Shown here: one piece after another, positions 38,300 through 50,000 of the stretch | Layout of the letters: every line of letters begins with the position of its first letter | Numbering within the stretch: position 1 is the stretch's first letter | Source: DATKEJ01 sp963768715 | Lineage (GTDB): Bacteria > Bacteroidota > Rhodothermia > Rhodothermales > DATKEJ01 | Assembly: GCA_963768715.1 (NCBI GenBank) | Contig: CAVYJC010000008.1 | Location: 369,382 to 433,381, forward strand | Direction: 5' to 3' | Length of the DNA: 64,000 nucleotides | The notes under the pieces: model-generated | Databases searched by the model: none | Seen by the model: only the letters and a program-made list of their open reading frames with translations | Told to the model about the DNA's origin: nothing | Program-made: the position numbers and the translations under genes

Positions 38300-40992
38300 A
38301 TGTCCATCGACACCATCTCCCACTATAATATCCTGTCCGAACTTGGGCGCGGCGGCATGGGCGTCGTCTACAAGGCCGCGGATACGAAGCTCGATCGAAC
38401 TGTGGCCCTCAAAGTCCTGCCCGCGCATGCGCTTGCAAGCGAGGACGATCGCGGCACGATTCTATCGTGAGGCTCGCGCAGCCGCAGCCCTGCATCATCC
38501 GAACATCGGGACGATTTTCGAGATCGATGAGCACGACGGGCAGCCGTTCATCGCGATGGAATACGTCGATGGGCGCGGGCTGGACGATCGCATCCGCGAG
38601 CGACCCCTTACGCTGAAGGAAGCCGTAGCGATCGCCATCCAGATTGCAGAGGCGCTCAAAGCTGCCCACGCGAAGAACATCGTCCACCGCGATATCAAGT
38701 CGGCCAATGTGATGTTGACCGGGAAGCGGCGATGCCAAGGTACTCGATTTCGGATTGGCCAAAACAGCCGCCTCGACCAAGCTGACGCAAATGGGATCCA
38801 CGCTCGGGACCGTCGCCTACATGAGTCCGCAGCAGGCGCGGGGCGAGGACGTCGATCATCGCAGTGATCTTCTGGTCACTTGGAGCCGTCCTGTACGAGA
38901 TGATCGCCGGTAAACTTCCATTTCCGGGCGACTTCGAGCAGGCGGTCGTCTATTCGATTCTCAATGAAGAGCCGCAGCCGCTGACTGCCGTACGGACGGG
39001 CGTGCCGATGGGTTTGGAGTGGATCGTTTCGAAGCTCCTGGCCAAGAATCCGGAGGAAAGGTACCAGAGCGCAACCGAGCTGCTCGTCGATCTGCGAACC
39101 GTCGATTTGACCGCCGCGGGGATGAGCAGAGTGCAGAGTCCGCGAAGCGGGGTGGCCGCGAGTTCTTCAGCCGTTACTTCCGCATCAACAGGAGGCGGTC
39201 GAGCTTCGTGGCTGACGCTTGCCGTTGCCGTTCTGACTGGGGTCGCGCTGACGTCGATCGTTTGGCTCCTATGGCCGAAGCAAGAGGCATATGTCGAGCG
39301 CTCCGTAAAACGATTTGACGTATCGCTCCCAACAAAGGGCGGCCTCAACTGTGTCGACATCAGCCCTGACGGTGGCAAGATCGTCTACGCCGATCTGGAC
39401 AACACGGTAGACAACGTGCATGTTCTGGATCTCTCGACGGGCGTCGTGCGGACGATCGAAGGTTCTGCAGGCACCCTTGTCGTGTCCGTTTCACCAGACG
39501 GCAATTGGGTCCTCCTGACGAAAGATCTATCCATCGACCGCGTGTCACTCAAAGGTGGGGCGCCTCTGCCTGTTGCGACGTCTCGGGAGGGAACCCCCCG
39601 CGCATCGTGGGGACCAGGTGACTGGATCATGTTCGAGAATGACCAGGACAATATGGAAAGCTTCTACATCCGGCGGCGGGGCTGTCCCTCTGACGATTAC
39701 CGATACCCTGGCAGGGGAAGTTGATCAAGACTGGCCCGAGATGCTTCCGGACGGCCGAACGCTCATGGCGACGATCGAATACATTAACAGCCCTTCCACC
39801 ATTGGATTCTGGGATTTTGAGACCGGCGAGAAGAAAGGCGAGATCCCGTTTGGAGGCTACAGAGCCCAGTATGTATCAACGGGTCATTTACTATTTGTCC
39901 TTGGGAGCACAGTCGGGAAGTCTCGTCGCCGTACCGTTCGATGCACGAACACTGACCGCCACGGGATCTCCAGTTCCCGTAGAATCCGGCGTCCGCCCGA
40001 ACGCTGTGAGCATTTCAGACGGGGGAACCCGGGTGACTGGCAGGGCACCGGGGGGTGGGGGGCGAGCGAGCAGAGCCAGCACCTTGTATCTCCAGACTTT
40101 TCCAAGAAGCGGGAGTGCGCTTCCCTTCGAACCGGCTGTATACCAAAGCTTCGAACTCAGTCCAGATGGCAAGAAACTGGTCGCGCAGATGAGTACGATC
40201 GGTGCGGTCAACGGTGGTCTCGCCGGCGACGACGTTTGGGTGCTCGATCTGGAGGAGGGCTCGCGCTTGCAACTTACGTCCGGGAACTCGGGGCACGATC
40301 CGACCTGGATCGCCGGCGGAGATTCGGTCGCCTACATCGATGGGTCTGGAACCATGTCGAAACTCGTCGTTCGTGCAGCCGACGGATCCGGCAATCCCCG
40401 AGAATTGTTTGTCGTCAATGAATCGATGAACGATCTGGACATTTCGCCCGATGGCGACAAGGCAGTCTACGTTATCGGGAACACAGTCACGGGAGTGACA
40501 AGGTTGCTCGTTCGGAATCTCCGAACGGGAGCGGTCGTTGACCTTACGGGCGACGAAAATGTCGATATTCGCAACCCCCGGTTTTCGCCGGACGGAAAGT
40601 ACGTCGCATACGAAATCGGTCCTTTCGTCCAGGCGAAGGCAGTCGACGGTACCGGCGTACCCATCCACATCGGTCAGGAAGTGTTGCCCCGATGGTCAAA
40701 GGATGGCACGAAACTCTTTGGTGCGGGCGCGGAAGGGAACCTGTACAGTCATTCTGTCTCTCTCGATCCGCGATTGACCCTGGGGCAATATGTTCCGGTA
40801 GCCTACGGGTTTGGACGCACCGATTTGTACGACGTATTTGAAGACGGTCGGTCCGGGATTTTCAACACGTCGGACTTTGGGCCAGTGTCGACTGGCGCGG
40901 ATATTGCGTCACGCTCCGATACGACAGCGACCGTGACGGTAACGGTCAACTGGATCGAGACGTTGAAGGAGAGTGATTCGAGTGAACGATAG
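38300..40992 (+). pseudogene. Hanks-type kinase with TolB-like propeller (kinase B), five frame breaks
   Basis: ATG 38300 begins MSIDTISHYNILSELGRGGM. The sequence can be read as one protein only by changing frame near 38450, 38722 (GGGA where GGA fits), 38872 (CTTCTGG where CTCTGG fits), 39653 and 39905. The joined protein has the glycine loop GRGGMGVVYKA, HRDIKSANVML, DFGLAK, a membrane helix (LTLAVAVLTGVALTSIVWLL) and propeller blades (CVDISPDGGKIVYADLDN, VVSVSPDGNWVLLT, PRFSPDGKYVAYEI). About 890 aa. Closely similar to kinase C directly downstream (117-bp gap), so a tandem duplication. Errors versus real decay cannot be separated here. Confidence 0.75.
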
Positions 40993-41108
40993 GTCGGAGC
41001 TCGACCGCTTTCGTTAAGTCTACAACGGTATTCGTTCACGCCACATGACGTACCTTTGCGGGCACATTTTCTGTTGCCTGCCGAAAGGTTGTCACGTATT
41101 CACCTCCT

Positions 41109-43813
41109 ATGTCGACCGAAACGATCTCACACTATAACATCCTGTCCGAACTCGGGCGTGGAGGTATGGGCGTTGTCTACAAGGCCGCGGATACGAAGCT
41201 CGATCGGACTGTAGCCCTGAAAGTCCTTCCTCCTCATTCGATAGGGAGTCAGGACGATCGCGCCAGATTCTATCGGGAGGCACGCGCCGCCGCTGCGTTG
41301 CACCATCCGCATATCGCCACGATCTTCGAAATCGACGAGGATGATGGCCAGCCGTTCATCGCGATGGAGTACGTGGACGGTCAGGCTTTGGACGATCGGA
41401 TCGCCGAGCGTCCGCTTCCACTGAAGCAGGCCGTCGGCATGGCGATCCAGATTGCGGAAGCGCTGAAGGCCGCGCACGCCAAAAACATTGTCCATCGCGA
41501 CATCAAGTCGGCCAACGTCATGCTGACCAGTAGCGGGGATGCGAAAGTGCTCGACTTCGGACTGGCCAAAACGGCGGCCTCGACCAAGCTGACGCAAATG
41601 GGCTCCACGCTCGGGACGGTGGCCTATATGAGCCCGCAGCAGGCGAGGGGAGAGGATGTGGACCACCGGACAGATTTATGGTCGCTTGGCGCCGTCATGT
41701 ACCAGATGATTGCCGGAAAACTTCCATTCCCAGGCGACTTCGAGCAGGCCGTCGTCTATTCGATTCTCAATGAAGAGCCGCAGCCACTGACCGCCGTACG
41801 GACGGGCGTGCCGATGGGTTTGGAGTGGATCGTTTCGAAGCTACTGGCGAAGGATCCCGACGAACGATACCAAACCGCCACCGATTTACTGGTGGACCTC
41901 CGCACGGTTGATCTGACGGCCGCGGGAATGAGCAGGAGTCGGGTTGCTGCCGCCGACCCCGCCGCCTTGCAATCTGCAGAATCGAAGAGCACGAGGAAGC
42001 GATCAGTCGCCTCAGTCTGGGTCATGGCCGGCTTTCTGGTTGGCTTGGCCGTAATGGGACTGATTTGGGCGTTCGTTCCGAAATCTACGGTTACCGAAAC
42101 CGTCGTCGAGACGTCCGTCAAGCGGTTCCAGGTGCCGCTTCGAGCATCCGGGGGCCTCTCGGGCGTGGACATATCTCCAGACGGAAGCAAGATCGTCTAC
42201 GCCGATGTCGACAATACCGTCGACAATGTGCACGTACTCGATCTGGCGACGGGGAGTAACTCGAACCATTGAGGGCTCCGCCGGGACCGTTCTGGTCTCG
42301 GTTTCGCCGGACGGGCAGTGGGTCCTCCTAACGAGAAGCGTGTCGATCGAGAGAGTATCCATGTTCGCCGGTACACCGCTTCCTGTCGTAAACACGGAAG
42401 AAGGGACTCCACGGGCGGATTGGGGACCGGGCAACTGGATCGTGTACGAGAACCTGCAGGCGATTTGGAAGGCATCCACCGAGACCAATGAGGCCATGCC
42501 CTTTACAGTCAAAGACATGACGGCAGGAGAGGTCGATCACGATTGGCCGCGGCTTCTTCCCGACGGCCGAACGGTCATGGCAACGATTGAGTATGGCAAT
42601 AAACCGTCCGTCATCGGATTTTGGGATTTCGATACGGGCGAGCGAAAGGGTCAGGTTCCCCTTCCAGGTTACCGGGCCAGGTACGTTTCGAGCGGGCACC
42701 TCATGCTGGTACTGGGTGCGGCTTCCGGCAACCTGGTCGCGCTGCCCTTCGACCTGAGAACGCTTTCTCCAACAGGTCCTCCCGTACCGGTGCTGGCCAA
42801 CGTAAGTACGCTGATTGCGACATCCTCGGATGGCGGAACGCTCGTGACCGGCGGCGAACAGGGAACCGAACTCCGTTCGGCTCGCGAGACGCCCCTGGCT
42901 GTTGGTCACGTTCCCTTCCGGTGCACGTCTTCTGGACTTCGAACCCGCTATCTACGGGGGTTTCGAGATCAGTCCCGACGGGAAGAAGGTCGCCGCCGAA
43001 ATCTTGACCGTCGACACTCGCCTATTCGGGAGAAGGCGGCGTTGCCCGGAATATGGATGTCTGGGTGCTGGATTTGGAGCGCGGGACCAAAATCCAGTTG
43101 AGTTCGGGTGGATTGGGAAGGGGGCCAACTTGGTCTGCGGACGGAGATTCGGTCATATACATCCTTGATATGAAAGACGAACACCTCGTCGGTAGGCTCG
43201 CTATTCAAGCGGCTGACGGTTCGGGAAGCGCCAGTAGCCTTGGATTCAATGTTGGTGCGCAGATTATCGACATCGACGTTTCGCCAGACGGTAACACGCC
43301 GCTTATGTACTGGGTGAAAGCGAAACCGGTGTTACGAGACTGATCGTTCGGGATCTTCGATCAGGCGGGACGGTCGATTTGTCCGGCCGGATGGACGCCA
43401 ACATTCGCCGGCCCCGTTTTTCTCCGGACGGGAGGTACGTAGCTTACCAAACTGGCGCACGTGTTCTCGTTCGATCAGCTGATGGAGGCGATGTGCCCGT
43501 TGAAATCGGACAGGCAGGCATACCCAGGTGGTCTTCCGATGGGACCGCCCTTTACACATCAGACGGCGGCGTGGTGTTCAAGAGGGATATTTCGCTCGCT
43601 CCGCGATTTTCTTACCGTCCACCGAGCAGGCCCGTTGCTTACGGGTTTGGCGCATTCACGTACTATGATGTCTTCAAAGACGGTCGGGCTGGACTATTCA
43701 ATCTTTCGGACCGTGGCAGCGGCTCGGCCGGATCTGCTCCTGCAGACACCACCATTTCCGTCACGGTGACTGTCAATTGGTTTGAGACGCTGAAGAGGAA
43801 CCGTCAGCTCTAA
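41109..43813 (+). pseudogene. Hanks-type kinase with TolB-like propeller (kinase C), four frame breaks
   Basis: The N-terminal 380 codons from ATG 41109 are clean: GRGGMGVVYKAADTKLDRTV, HRDIKSANVMLTSSGDAKVL, DFGLAKTAASTKLTQMGSTL and the membrane helix VWVMAGFLVGLAVMGLIWAF. The propeller part is broken near 42260, 42880, 43030 and 43290. Joined blades include GVDISPDGSKIVYADVDN, VSVSPDGQWVLLT, FEISPDGKKVAAEI, PRFSPDGRYVAYQT. About 900 aa. Kinase B and C share long identical stretches (for example VYSILNEEPQPLTAVRTGVP), so they are recent paralogues; kinase A is more distant. Confidence 0.75.
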
Positions 43814-43824
43814 CAAGTGGCGGC

Positions 43825-44388
43825 TTACCCCAGTCGCAGCATGACCTCGACCGCCTGCTCATCGGTGAGTCCTTGTTCCCGGATGAGTGACCGCCAGGTC
43901 GTAAAAGAGAGTGCGTGTCCTATTGCCGCGCGCAATAGCGTGTAATCCTGTCCCGCGAAATTCCAGGCGGAAGCGACGACGTCGGCTGCACCGTTCCAAT
44001 GGTCGAGGTAGGGCTGGAAGACAGGCGAATCGGCGACGTCGGCCAGCGCCTTCGTCATCATGACCTCCGTCAACCGGTGGTAGGCATAACTGTCCTGCAA
44101 TGCGCGTTTCATACGCTCTCGTGGATCGTCGATCGACTGCCACGGCCCCGTGTCTGGAAACGGATGGTTCTCCCAATAATGTCCGCTGCAGGCAGCGAGC
44201 AACGCCGACTCGTCAGGAAAGTGGCGGTAGACGGTCACGCGCCCAACGCCCGCACGCTCGGCGACATCGGTTATGGTCGTCCGCGCCGGCCCTAGCGTCT
44301 CGTGGAGTGCCACCGCGGCTTCGACAATTCTCTGCCGCGTCTCCTCCTGGAGTTTCGCCCGTTTCTTCTGTGTGTATTTCCTCGCCAT
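43825..44388 (-). CDS. TetR-family transcription regulator
   Basis: About 187 aa from ATG 44388. The N-terminal helix-turn-helix reads RIVEAAVALHETLGPARTTI then TDVAERAGVGRVTVYRHFPD, the TetR signature. The C-terminal ligand domain is all-helical. It is divergent from the exported 300-aa gene, 98 bases away, and an inverted repeat TCATG-ATA-CATGA at 44393-44405 lies just in front of its own start, a candidate operator for self-repression and control of the neighbour (inference). Confidence 0.88.
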   Translation of the reverse strand: MARKYTQKKRAKLQEETRQRIVEAAVALHETLGPARTTITDVAERAGVGRVTVYRHFPDESALLAACSGHYWENHPFPDTGPWQSIDDPRERMKRALQDSYAYHRLTEVMMTKALADVADSPVFQPYLDHWNGAADVVASAWNFAGQDYTLLRAAIGHALSFTTWRSLIREQGLTDEQAVEVMLRLG

Positions 44389-44392
44389 ATTT

Positions 44393-44405
44393 TCATGATA
44401 CATGA
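44393..44405. promoter_or_regulatory. Candidate TetR operator (TCATG-N3-CATGA)
   Basis: Perfect 5+3+5 inverted repeat five bases upstream of the regulator's ATG, in the 98-base gap shared with the divergent gene. Short, so chance occurrence is possible. Confidence 0.4.
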
Positions 44406-44486
44406 TGTTGCGGCAATTTGACAAGTTCAATCTCAACTCGTATCGTCTAATTCGCGAAACAAGGTGTTCCATTAAAACGAACGATC

Positions 44487-45389
44487 ATGAGTGTACTGCA
44501 AAAATCCACCGCACTGTTATTCGCCACATTCTTCCTGGCCATCGTCTGTGCCGGCCAGACGATGAACAAGAGGCATGATTCCGGAAGTGAACAGCCTGCC
44601 TACTTCGGCCGCGTTCAAGGGGACATCCAGTACTACGGCTTGAACTCGTCTGTCGAAACGTTTACAGATTTCGACAAAGCAGGCAAACCGACCCGCATAG
44701 GGATAACGATTTCGGAGTCATTCGCCGATCACGATTCAGAAACGCTCGTGGCAAAACTGAACGAGGATCATCGCAATATGAATGTGGGGACCTACTTCGA
44801 CCTCGAATTACCCCAGACGGATGAGATTCCTTTCAAACATGCCTACTTCTCGTTTCATCCCAAGGGCCACGTTCCACCGGGGATCTACGACATGCCGCAC
44901 TTTGACTTCCATTTCTACCTCGTGTCTGACAAGGTTCGAAAAGCAATGGCGCCGGAGGCGGTTGCGAAGGCGATGGAGCCGGTAGCAGAGGGATATCTCC
45001 CATCCACGTATCGGGCGGCATCGAAGTACAACAACTTCTACTGGCCCTACATGGGGACGCACTTCCTCAGCGACAACACGGACGAAATTAAGATCACGGA
45101 GACGGGCGACATCCAGCCGGGTCCCGGCCGATTCGACCAGACGTTCATCTATGGCGCCTTCGGCGGCGACGTCGTCTTTCTCGAACCCATGGTGGCTTCG
45201 TGGTACCTCGACTCAATCAAGGCATCAGAAGACCATTCACGGACATTCGACATAGAGCTCCCCAGTCGCTACAACCGCGCCGGATACTATCCTACGAAAT
45301 ACAGCATCGCGTATGCCAAAGACCCGATGACGGGGATGGGATACTACACCGTCTCCCTTGAGGATCTCGTGTGGCGGGACGCGTCGTGA
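44487..45389 (+). CDS. Exported TTHB210/DUF5602-like protein
   Basis: 300 aa with an N-terminal hydrophobic leader (ALLFATFFLAIVCAGQ). Conserved-looking motifs are AYFSFHPKGHVPPGIYDMPH with FDFHFYLV, PYMGTHFLSD, TFIYGAFGGDVVFLEPMVA and NRAGYYPTKYSIAY. The H-P-x-G-H...HFDFHF and GTHF histidines look like a metal site and match the TTHB210-like family of unknown function. Probably periplasmic. Divergent from the TetR gene, which may regulate it. Confidence 0.65.
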   Translation: MSVLQKSTALLFATFFLAIVCAGQTMNKRHDSGSEQPAYFGRVQGDIQYYGLNSSVETFTDFDKAGKPTRIGITISESFADHDSETLVAKLNEDHRNMNVGTYFDLELPQTDEIPFKHAYFSFHPKGHVPPGIYDMPHFDFHFYLVSDKVRKAMAPEAVAKAMEPVAEGYLPSTYRAASKYNNFYWPYMGTHFLSDNTDEIKITETGDIQPGPGRFDQTFIYGAFGGDVVFLEPMVASWYLDSIKASEDHSRTFDIELPSRYNRAGYYPTKYSIAYAKDPMTGMGYYTVSLEDLVWRDAS

Positions 45390-45466
45390 TTGGTAAGGAA
45401 AGTGGCTGCCCTGCATGGTTCTGAGGCGGTGCAGTCTCTCTGGTAGCCCTATGACTCGGGGCGGAG

Positions 45467-46824
45467 TCATTGGACCCTGGATGGGGAAGACGCCGTCAGT
45501 TTGCTGAGCAACTCAAGGCAGGGATGACCGCCCGCCCATTGTGATACGGGCGTTTTCCACTTGTTGTTGGAATCGGAAGCTTTGCCTCCGAATAGAGCGC
45601 CGGACTGTTCGATCACTCGCGTACCACTCACCATCGATCCAGTCGATCTGCTGTCGGTCGATCCAGCCCAACTCCTGCTCGAAGATCTGAAAATACATGG
45701 CCCGGCCTGTGAGCGCGTACATGTGCAGAGCACACACCAGCGCTTCCGCCTGTACCCACCATGACTTGCTTCTGCGGTGCGCTCTCTTCAGCGGCCTTCC
45801 CGCGAAATAAACGCCACCACGCGTGAACGTCCCACCCGCAGCGGAGGGCATTCAGAAAGAGGGTCTCGTACAGATTGAGGAGCGGAGCGTTCGAGACTGC
45901 CGAGCACCCGATGCGCCTCGATCAGCAGCCACACGTTTTCCAGATCGTGGCCGTACTGCACCCGCATGGACCTGCCGTCGACATTTCGCCGCCAGTCCGT
46001 GGAATAGACGTCGGTGCAGTAATTCCCCGACTCACTGACGACTGTACTGCGTTGAATCTGAATCAGCTCGTTCAGACGCTCTCTATCGGCCTTTTCATCA
46101 TCTCCGAGGTTGGCGTACCGCGTGAATGCCTCCATCAGGTGAAGATGCGTGTTGAGTTGTTTTGACGTCATGGAGGGTATCCCATGTAGGAAGGCTCGCT
46201 CGGATCCGCCGCCGTCCAGTCGCTCCTGAAGAACTCGTGGAAGCCTCCGTGTGTGCCGTCGTGTGTATGCTCGTCGAGGACCTCAAACAATTGGCGGGCC
46301 ATCGTTCGGGCATAGAAGTCTCCCGTGGCAAGCGCGAATTCACTCAGCGCGTAAAGCGCGAATGCCTGTCCGTAGAGGTGCTTGTCAGGCATCGTGGGCC
46401 GGCCGTTTGTGCCGTCGATCTCCCAGAAGAAGCCGCCGTGCTTCTTGTCCAACAGGTGGTCCTTAAGAAACCGGAAGCCATGTTCAGCCCAGCGGAGGTT
46501 GTCCTCCGACCTCCGTCCGATGTTGATCAGTCGTGACGCAAACCAGAGGATGCGCGACTGGCTGACGAGATTCTTATTACGGCCTGTCTGCCACTCGCCC
46601 GATAGGCTGCAGTCTGCGAGATAGCCGCCGTGCTTCTCGTCAATGCAGTCGGGAAACCAGAAGGGCACGATGTTTTCGTCGAGGATGGCCTCGAGTTTCC
46701 CGCGGAGCCCCTCTCGGACGTCATCCGGCACCGAGTAGGGGGTCCGATCGAGGGAAGCGACGAATCGGCGCGCCCGCTCACGTTCGATAAGGTCCCTGAC
46801 CCTGTGATATCCTCTTATCCGCAT
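45467..46824 (-). pseudogene. AGE-family sugar 2-epimerase (N-acylglucosamine/cellobiose type), about five frame breaks
   Basis: From ATG 46824 the first frame reads EAILDENIVPFWFPDCIDEK, HGGYLADC, NKNLVSQSRILWFASRLIN, KHGGFFWEIDG and FEVLDEHTHDGTHGGFHEFF, typical of the (alpha/alpha)6 AGE/RnBP/cellobiose-2-epimerase fold. It then changes frame near 46170 (KQLNTHLHLMEAFTRYANLG, YGHDLENVWLLIEAHRVLG), 45890, 45820 (SKSWWVQAEALVCALHMYAL), 45640 and 45550 (CLELLSKLTAS) to a stop at 45467. Joined length about 430 aa. RnBP-type active-site histidines in HLHLMEA and YGHD are present. No signal peptide. The dense breaks suggest poor sequence or decay. Confidence 0.7.
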
Positions 46825-47058
46825 CGCAGACGATACGGCTTTTCAGCGATTTGGCAGCCAATTGACACACAAAACCCGCAGGCGTAAGGTGAAATTCTTT
46901 CGCGATTGGTCTCCGTCAATCACGGCGACGTCGAGTCGACGAGCACTGTATATTCTTCGCCAAATGTCATTCCGATTGAATGCAGGTTCGGAAGCTCGTA
47001 TCGGATCTGATGACAGTCTCAGCAGCCCAATAGAGATTACGGAGACATCGAGGAAGTG

Positions 47059-50000
47059 ATGGAGTGTCCCCTGACCCCCCTTCAGCAGGCCTACTGGGTC
47101 GGTCGTAAACCGGGCGTTACGCTTGGCGGAGTTGCGATCTATTTCTACTCCGAGTTTGACTTGAAGGACCACGCCGTTGAGCGGGTAATCCAGGCCTGGT
47201 CCCGGGTCGAGGCAGCCCACGAGATGTTGAGGGCTCGGGTTACCGAGTGACGGGAAGCGACTTGTAAGCTCCCCCAGTTGGCGAGGGGACGTACCTATAC
47301 TCGACCTTCGAGACCTCCCTCAATCGATTGCGGATCGGCAACTTGCGTTCCTGCGCGATACCCTGTCTCATCGGAACAAAAGTGATGAGGTGTGGCCCCT
47401 CCACGACATTCGTTTGACTCAGCTCGGCGATCGAACCCGTCTCCACGTCGGTTTCGATGGTTTGCTGACAGACTTTCGCAGCCAAGCCACGATTTTTTCC
47501 GACTGGAAAGCGGCCTATGAAGGAACGCTCGTCGCGTCGGGCCCTTCGCGGTCCAGCTTCAGCGATTTTGTCGCTGAAACGATGGCTCGAAGCTCGACCG
47601 ACGCTTATGCTCAGGACCGGGCCTACTGGTTGGGAAGGCTTCCCGACATCCATCCCGCACCCGATCTGCCGCTCCGCCGTCCGATCAACGGACCTGCCGT
47701 AAGTCGGTTTGAGCGCGTCGAGGTCGAGCTGGACGCGGATTACTGGCGCCGTGTCAAGGAAACGGCTGCCGGACATGGACTGCGGTCCTCAGATGTGATC
47801 GCGGCGGCGTATGCACTGGCGCTTGAGGGCTACGCGCGCGAGCCCCGCTTCACGATCAATCTGAGTGTTATTGATCAAATCGGACGTCAGTCGCGGTTCG
47901 CATCGACCATCGGCGAGTTCGGAAGCAATATTTTTGTTGCGGTTGATCTCGAGGAGAAAGGGAGCTTTTTGGATGTCGCCCTGTGCATGCGATCTCGAAC
48001 AAGAGAGGATCTCAAGCACAGCTCCTTTTCGGGTGTGGAGCTACTCAGGGAGTCCGCGGCCTCTTTGCTCGGAGGCGTTCCCGTGCCCATGCACGTTGTG
48101 CTGACGTACCTGGTATCGTCAGATGAGGCACGGGGACCTGAGCCGGCATCGGCTTGGCTTGGTGAGCAAGTATTCAGTGTAACGCAGACCCCACAGGTTA
48201 GCCTCGATCTGCAGGCCCGACAGTTTGGAGGACGGCTCGTGCTCCACTTCGATCACGTCCGTGATCTTTTTCCCGAAGGCATGGTCGAAGCCTTGGCTTC
48301 GTCGATGCGGAACATACTCAAAGCGCTCGCAGACGTCGAAGCAAATTGGACATGCGACTGGAGTCGAGCTCCGGCGATCAGCCCTGAGCCTGGATATTCC
48401 GACGCCTGGTCGCCCCACTGCAAGTGAATCGGAACAGCCGGAGCTGCTGCACGAACCCTTTCTCCGACAGGCCGCGCAACGACCCAATGCAGCGGCCCTT
48501 GAAGGATCGTGGGGCTCGATCACCTACCACGACCTTCACCTTAAGGCGAGAGCGATCGCAGTCTGGCTTCAGCAGAGGAGCATCGAACCTGATTCGCTCG
48601 TCGGCATCCTTATGCATAAGGGACCCGAACAGATCGTCGCGGCGCTCGGTGTGTCGATGGCGGGCGCCGCGTACCTCCCGATCGACGCCGATCTGCCGGC
48701 CGAGCGGCGGCGCTATATGCTGGATCACGGTCGCGTTGAGACGGTACTGATCCAGCCGGGTTTGAGGCTCGATGTCGATGGGATCCAGGTCCGCGAGGTT
48801 TCTATCGAGGACCCCGGCGAGGACGACACGGCACTCGGAGAACTGGCCACGACGCCTTCCAATCTGGCCTACGTGATCTACACGTCTGGCTCCACGGGGC
48901 GTCCCAAAGGCGTGATGATTGAACATCGGTCGGCAGTAAACACGATTCGGGATGTCAACCGTCGATTCGACATCGGACCGTCAGATCGCGTGCTTGCACT
49001 TTCGTCCCTGAGTTTCGACTTGTCCGTATACGACGTCTTCGGCACGCTTGCCGCCGGAGGGAGTATCATTCTGCCTGATCGTGGGGAAGCAAAAGACCCT
49101 CGCAGTTGGCTGACATTGGCCGTGGCGCATGGTGCGACTATTTGGAATTCCGTTCCGTCGCTTCTGAGCCTTGCGGTCGAGGATGTCGAGGGTCGAAAGA
49201 CCGGACTTCCCAGCTCGCTCCGACTGTTCCTGCTAAGCGGCGATTGGATCCCGGTCGACCTGCCCGAACGGGTTTGGCAGAAGGCGCCTAGAGCCGATGT
49301 TGCGAGCTTGGGTGGGGCGACGGAGGCGTCGATCTGGTCGATCGTGTATCCGATCGAAACCATTGATCGCAAGAGTCGCAGCATTCCCTATGGCTATCCG
49401 ATGGACGGCCAGGATTGGGTTGTCGTCGGGTCCGACCTCGAACGCCGGCCCGATTGGTCCTACGGAGAGCTTTGTATCTCGGGTGAGGGCCTTGCGCGTG
49501 GCTATTGGAGAGACGAAGAACTGACGAGCAAGCGGTTCGTCCGCGACCGCGCGACAGGTGTTCGACTGTACCGGACCGGCGACATTGGCCGTCGACTGCC
49601 TGACGGACGATTCGAGATCGTGGGTCGGGAGGACACTCAGGTCAAGATCCGTGGGTTCAGGGTTGAGCTTGGTGAAATAGAGGCTGTCTTGTCGGGACAC
49701 CCGAATGTCGAGTCGGTTGCCGTGACGGCGAACGGTTTGCCGCATGGTCAGAAATCCTTGGTCGCCCATGTCGTGCCTCCCCAGGATGCCCGGGCATCGG
49801 TGATCGACTATCGGAGATACCTGAGCGATCGGCTGCCTGACTATATGCTACCGGACCGGATACGGCTCCTTGACCGGTTTCCGCTTACGGCCAACGGCAA
49901 GATAGATCGTGGAATGCTTGCGCAGGCGGACGACACGCCCTCCGATATGCCAGGGCGCGGGCCGGGCTTGCCGCTTGAGGCGGCGGGAGGTGGGTCACAT

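Noticed and set aside
38300..43813. Programmed ribosomal frameshifting in the kinase genes
   Set aside because: Nine breaks at different unrelated sites in two paralogues, with no shared slippery site or structure; errors or decay explain them better.
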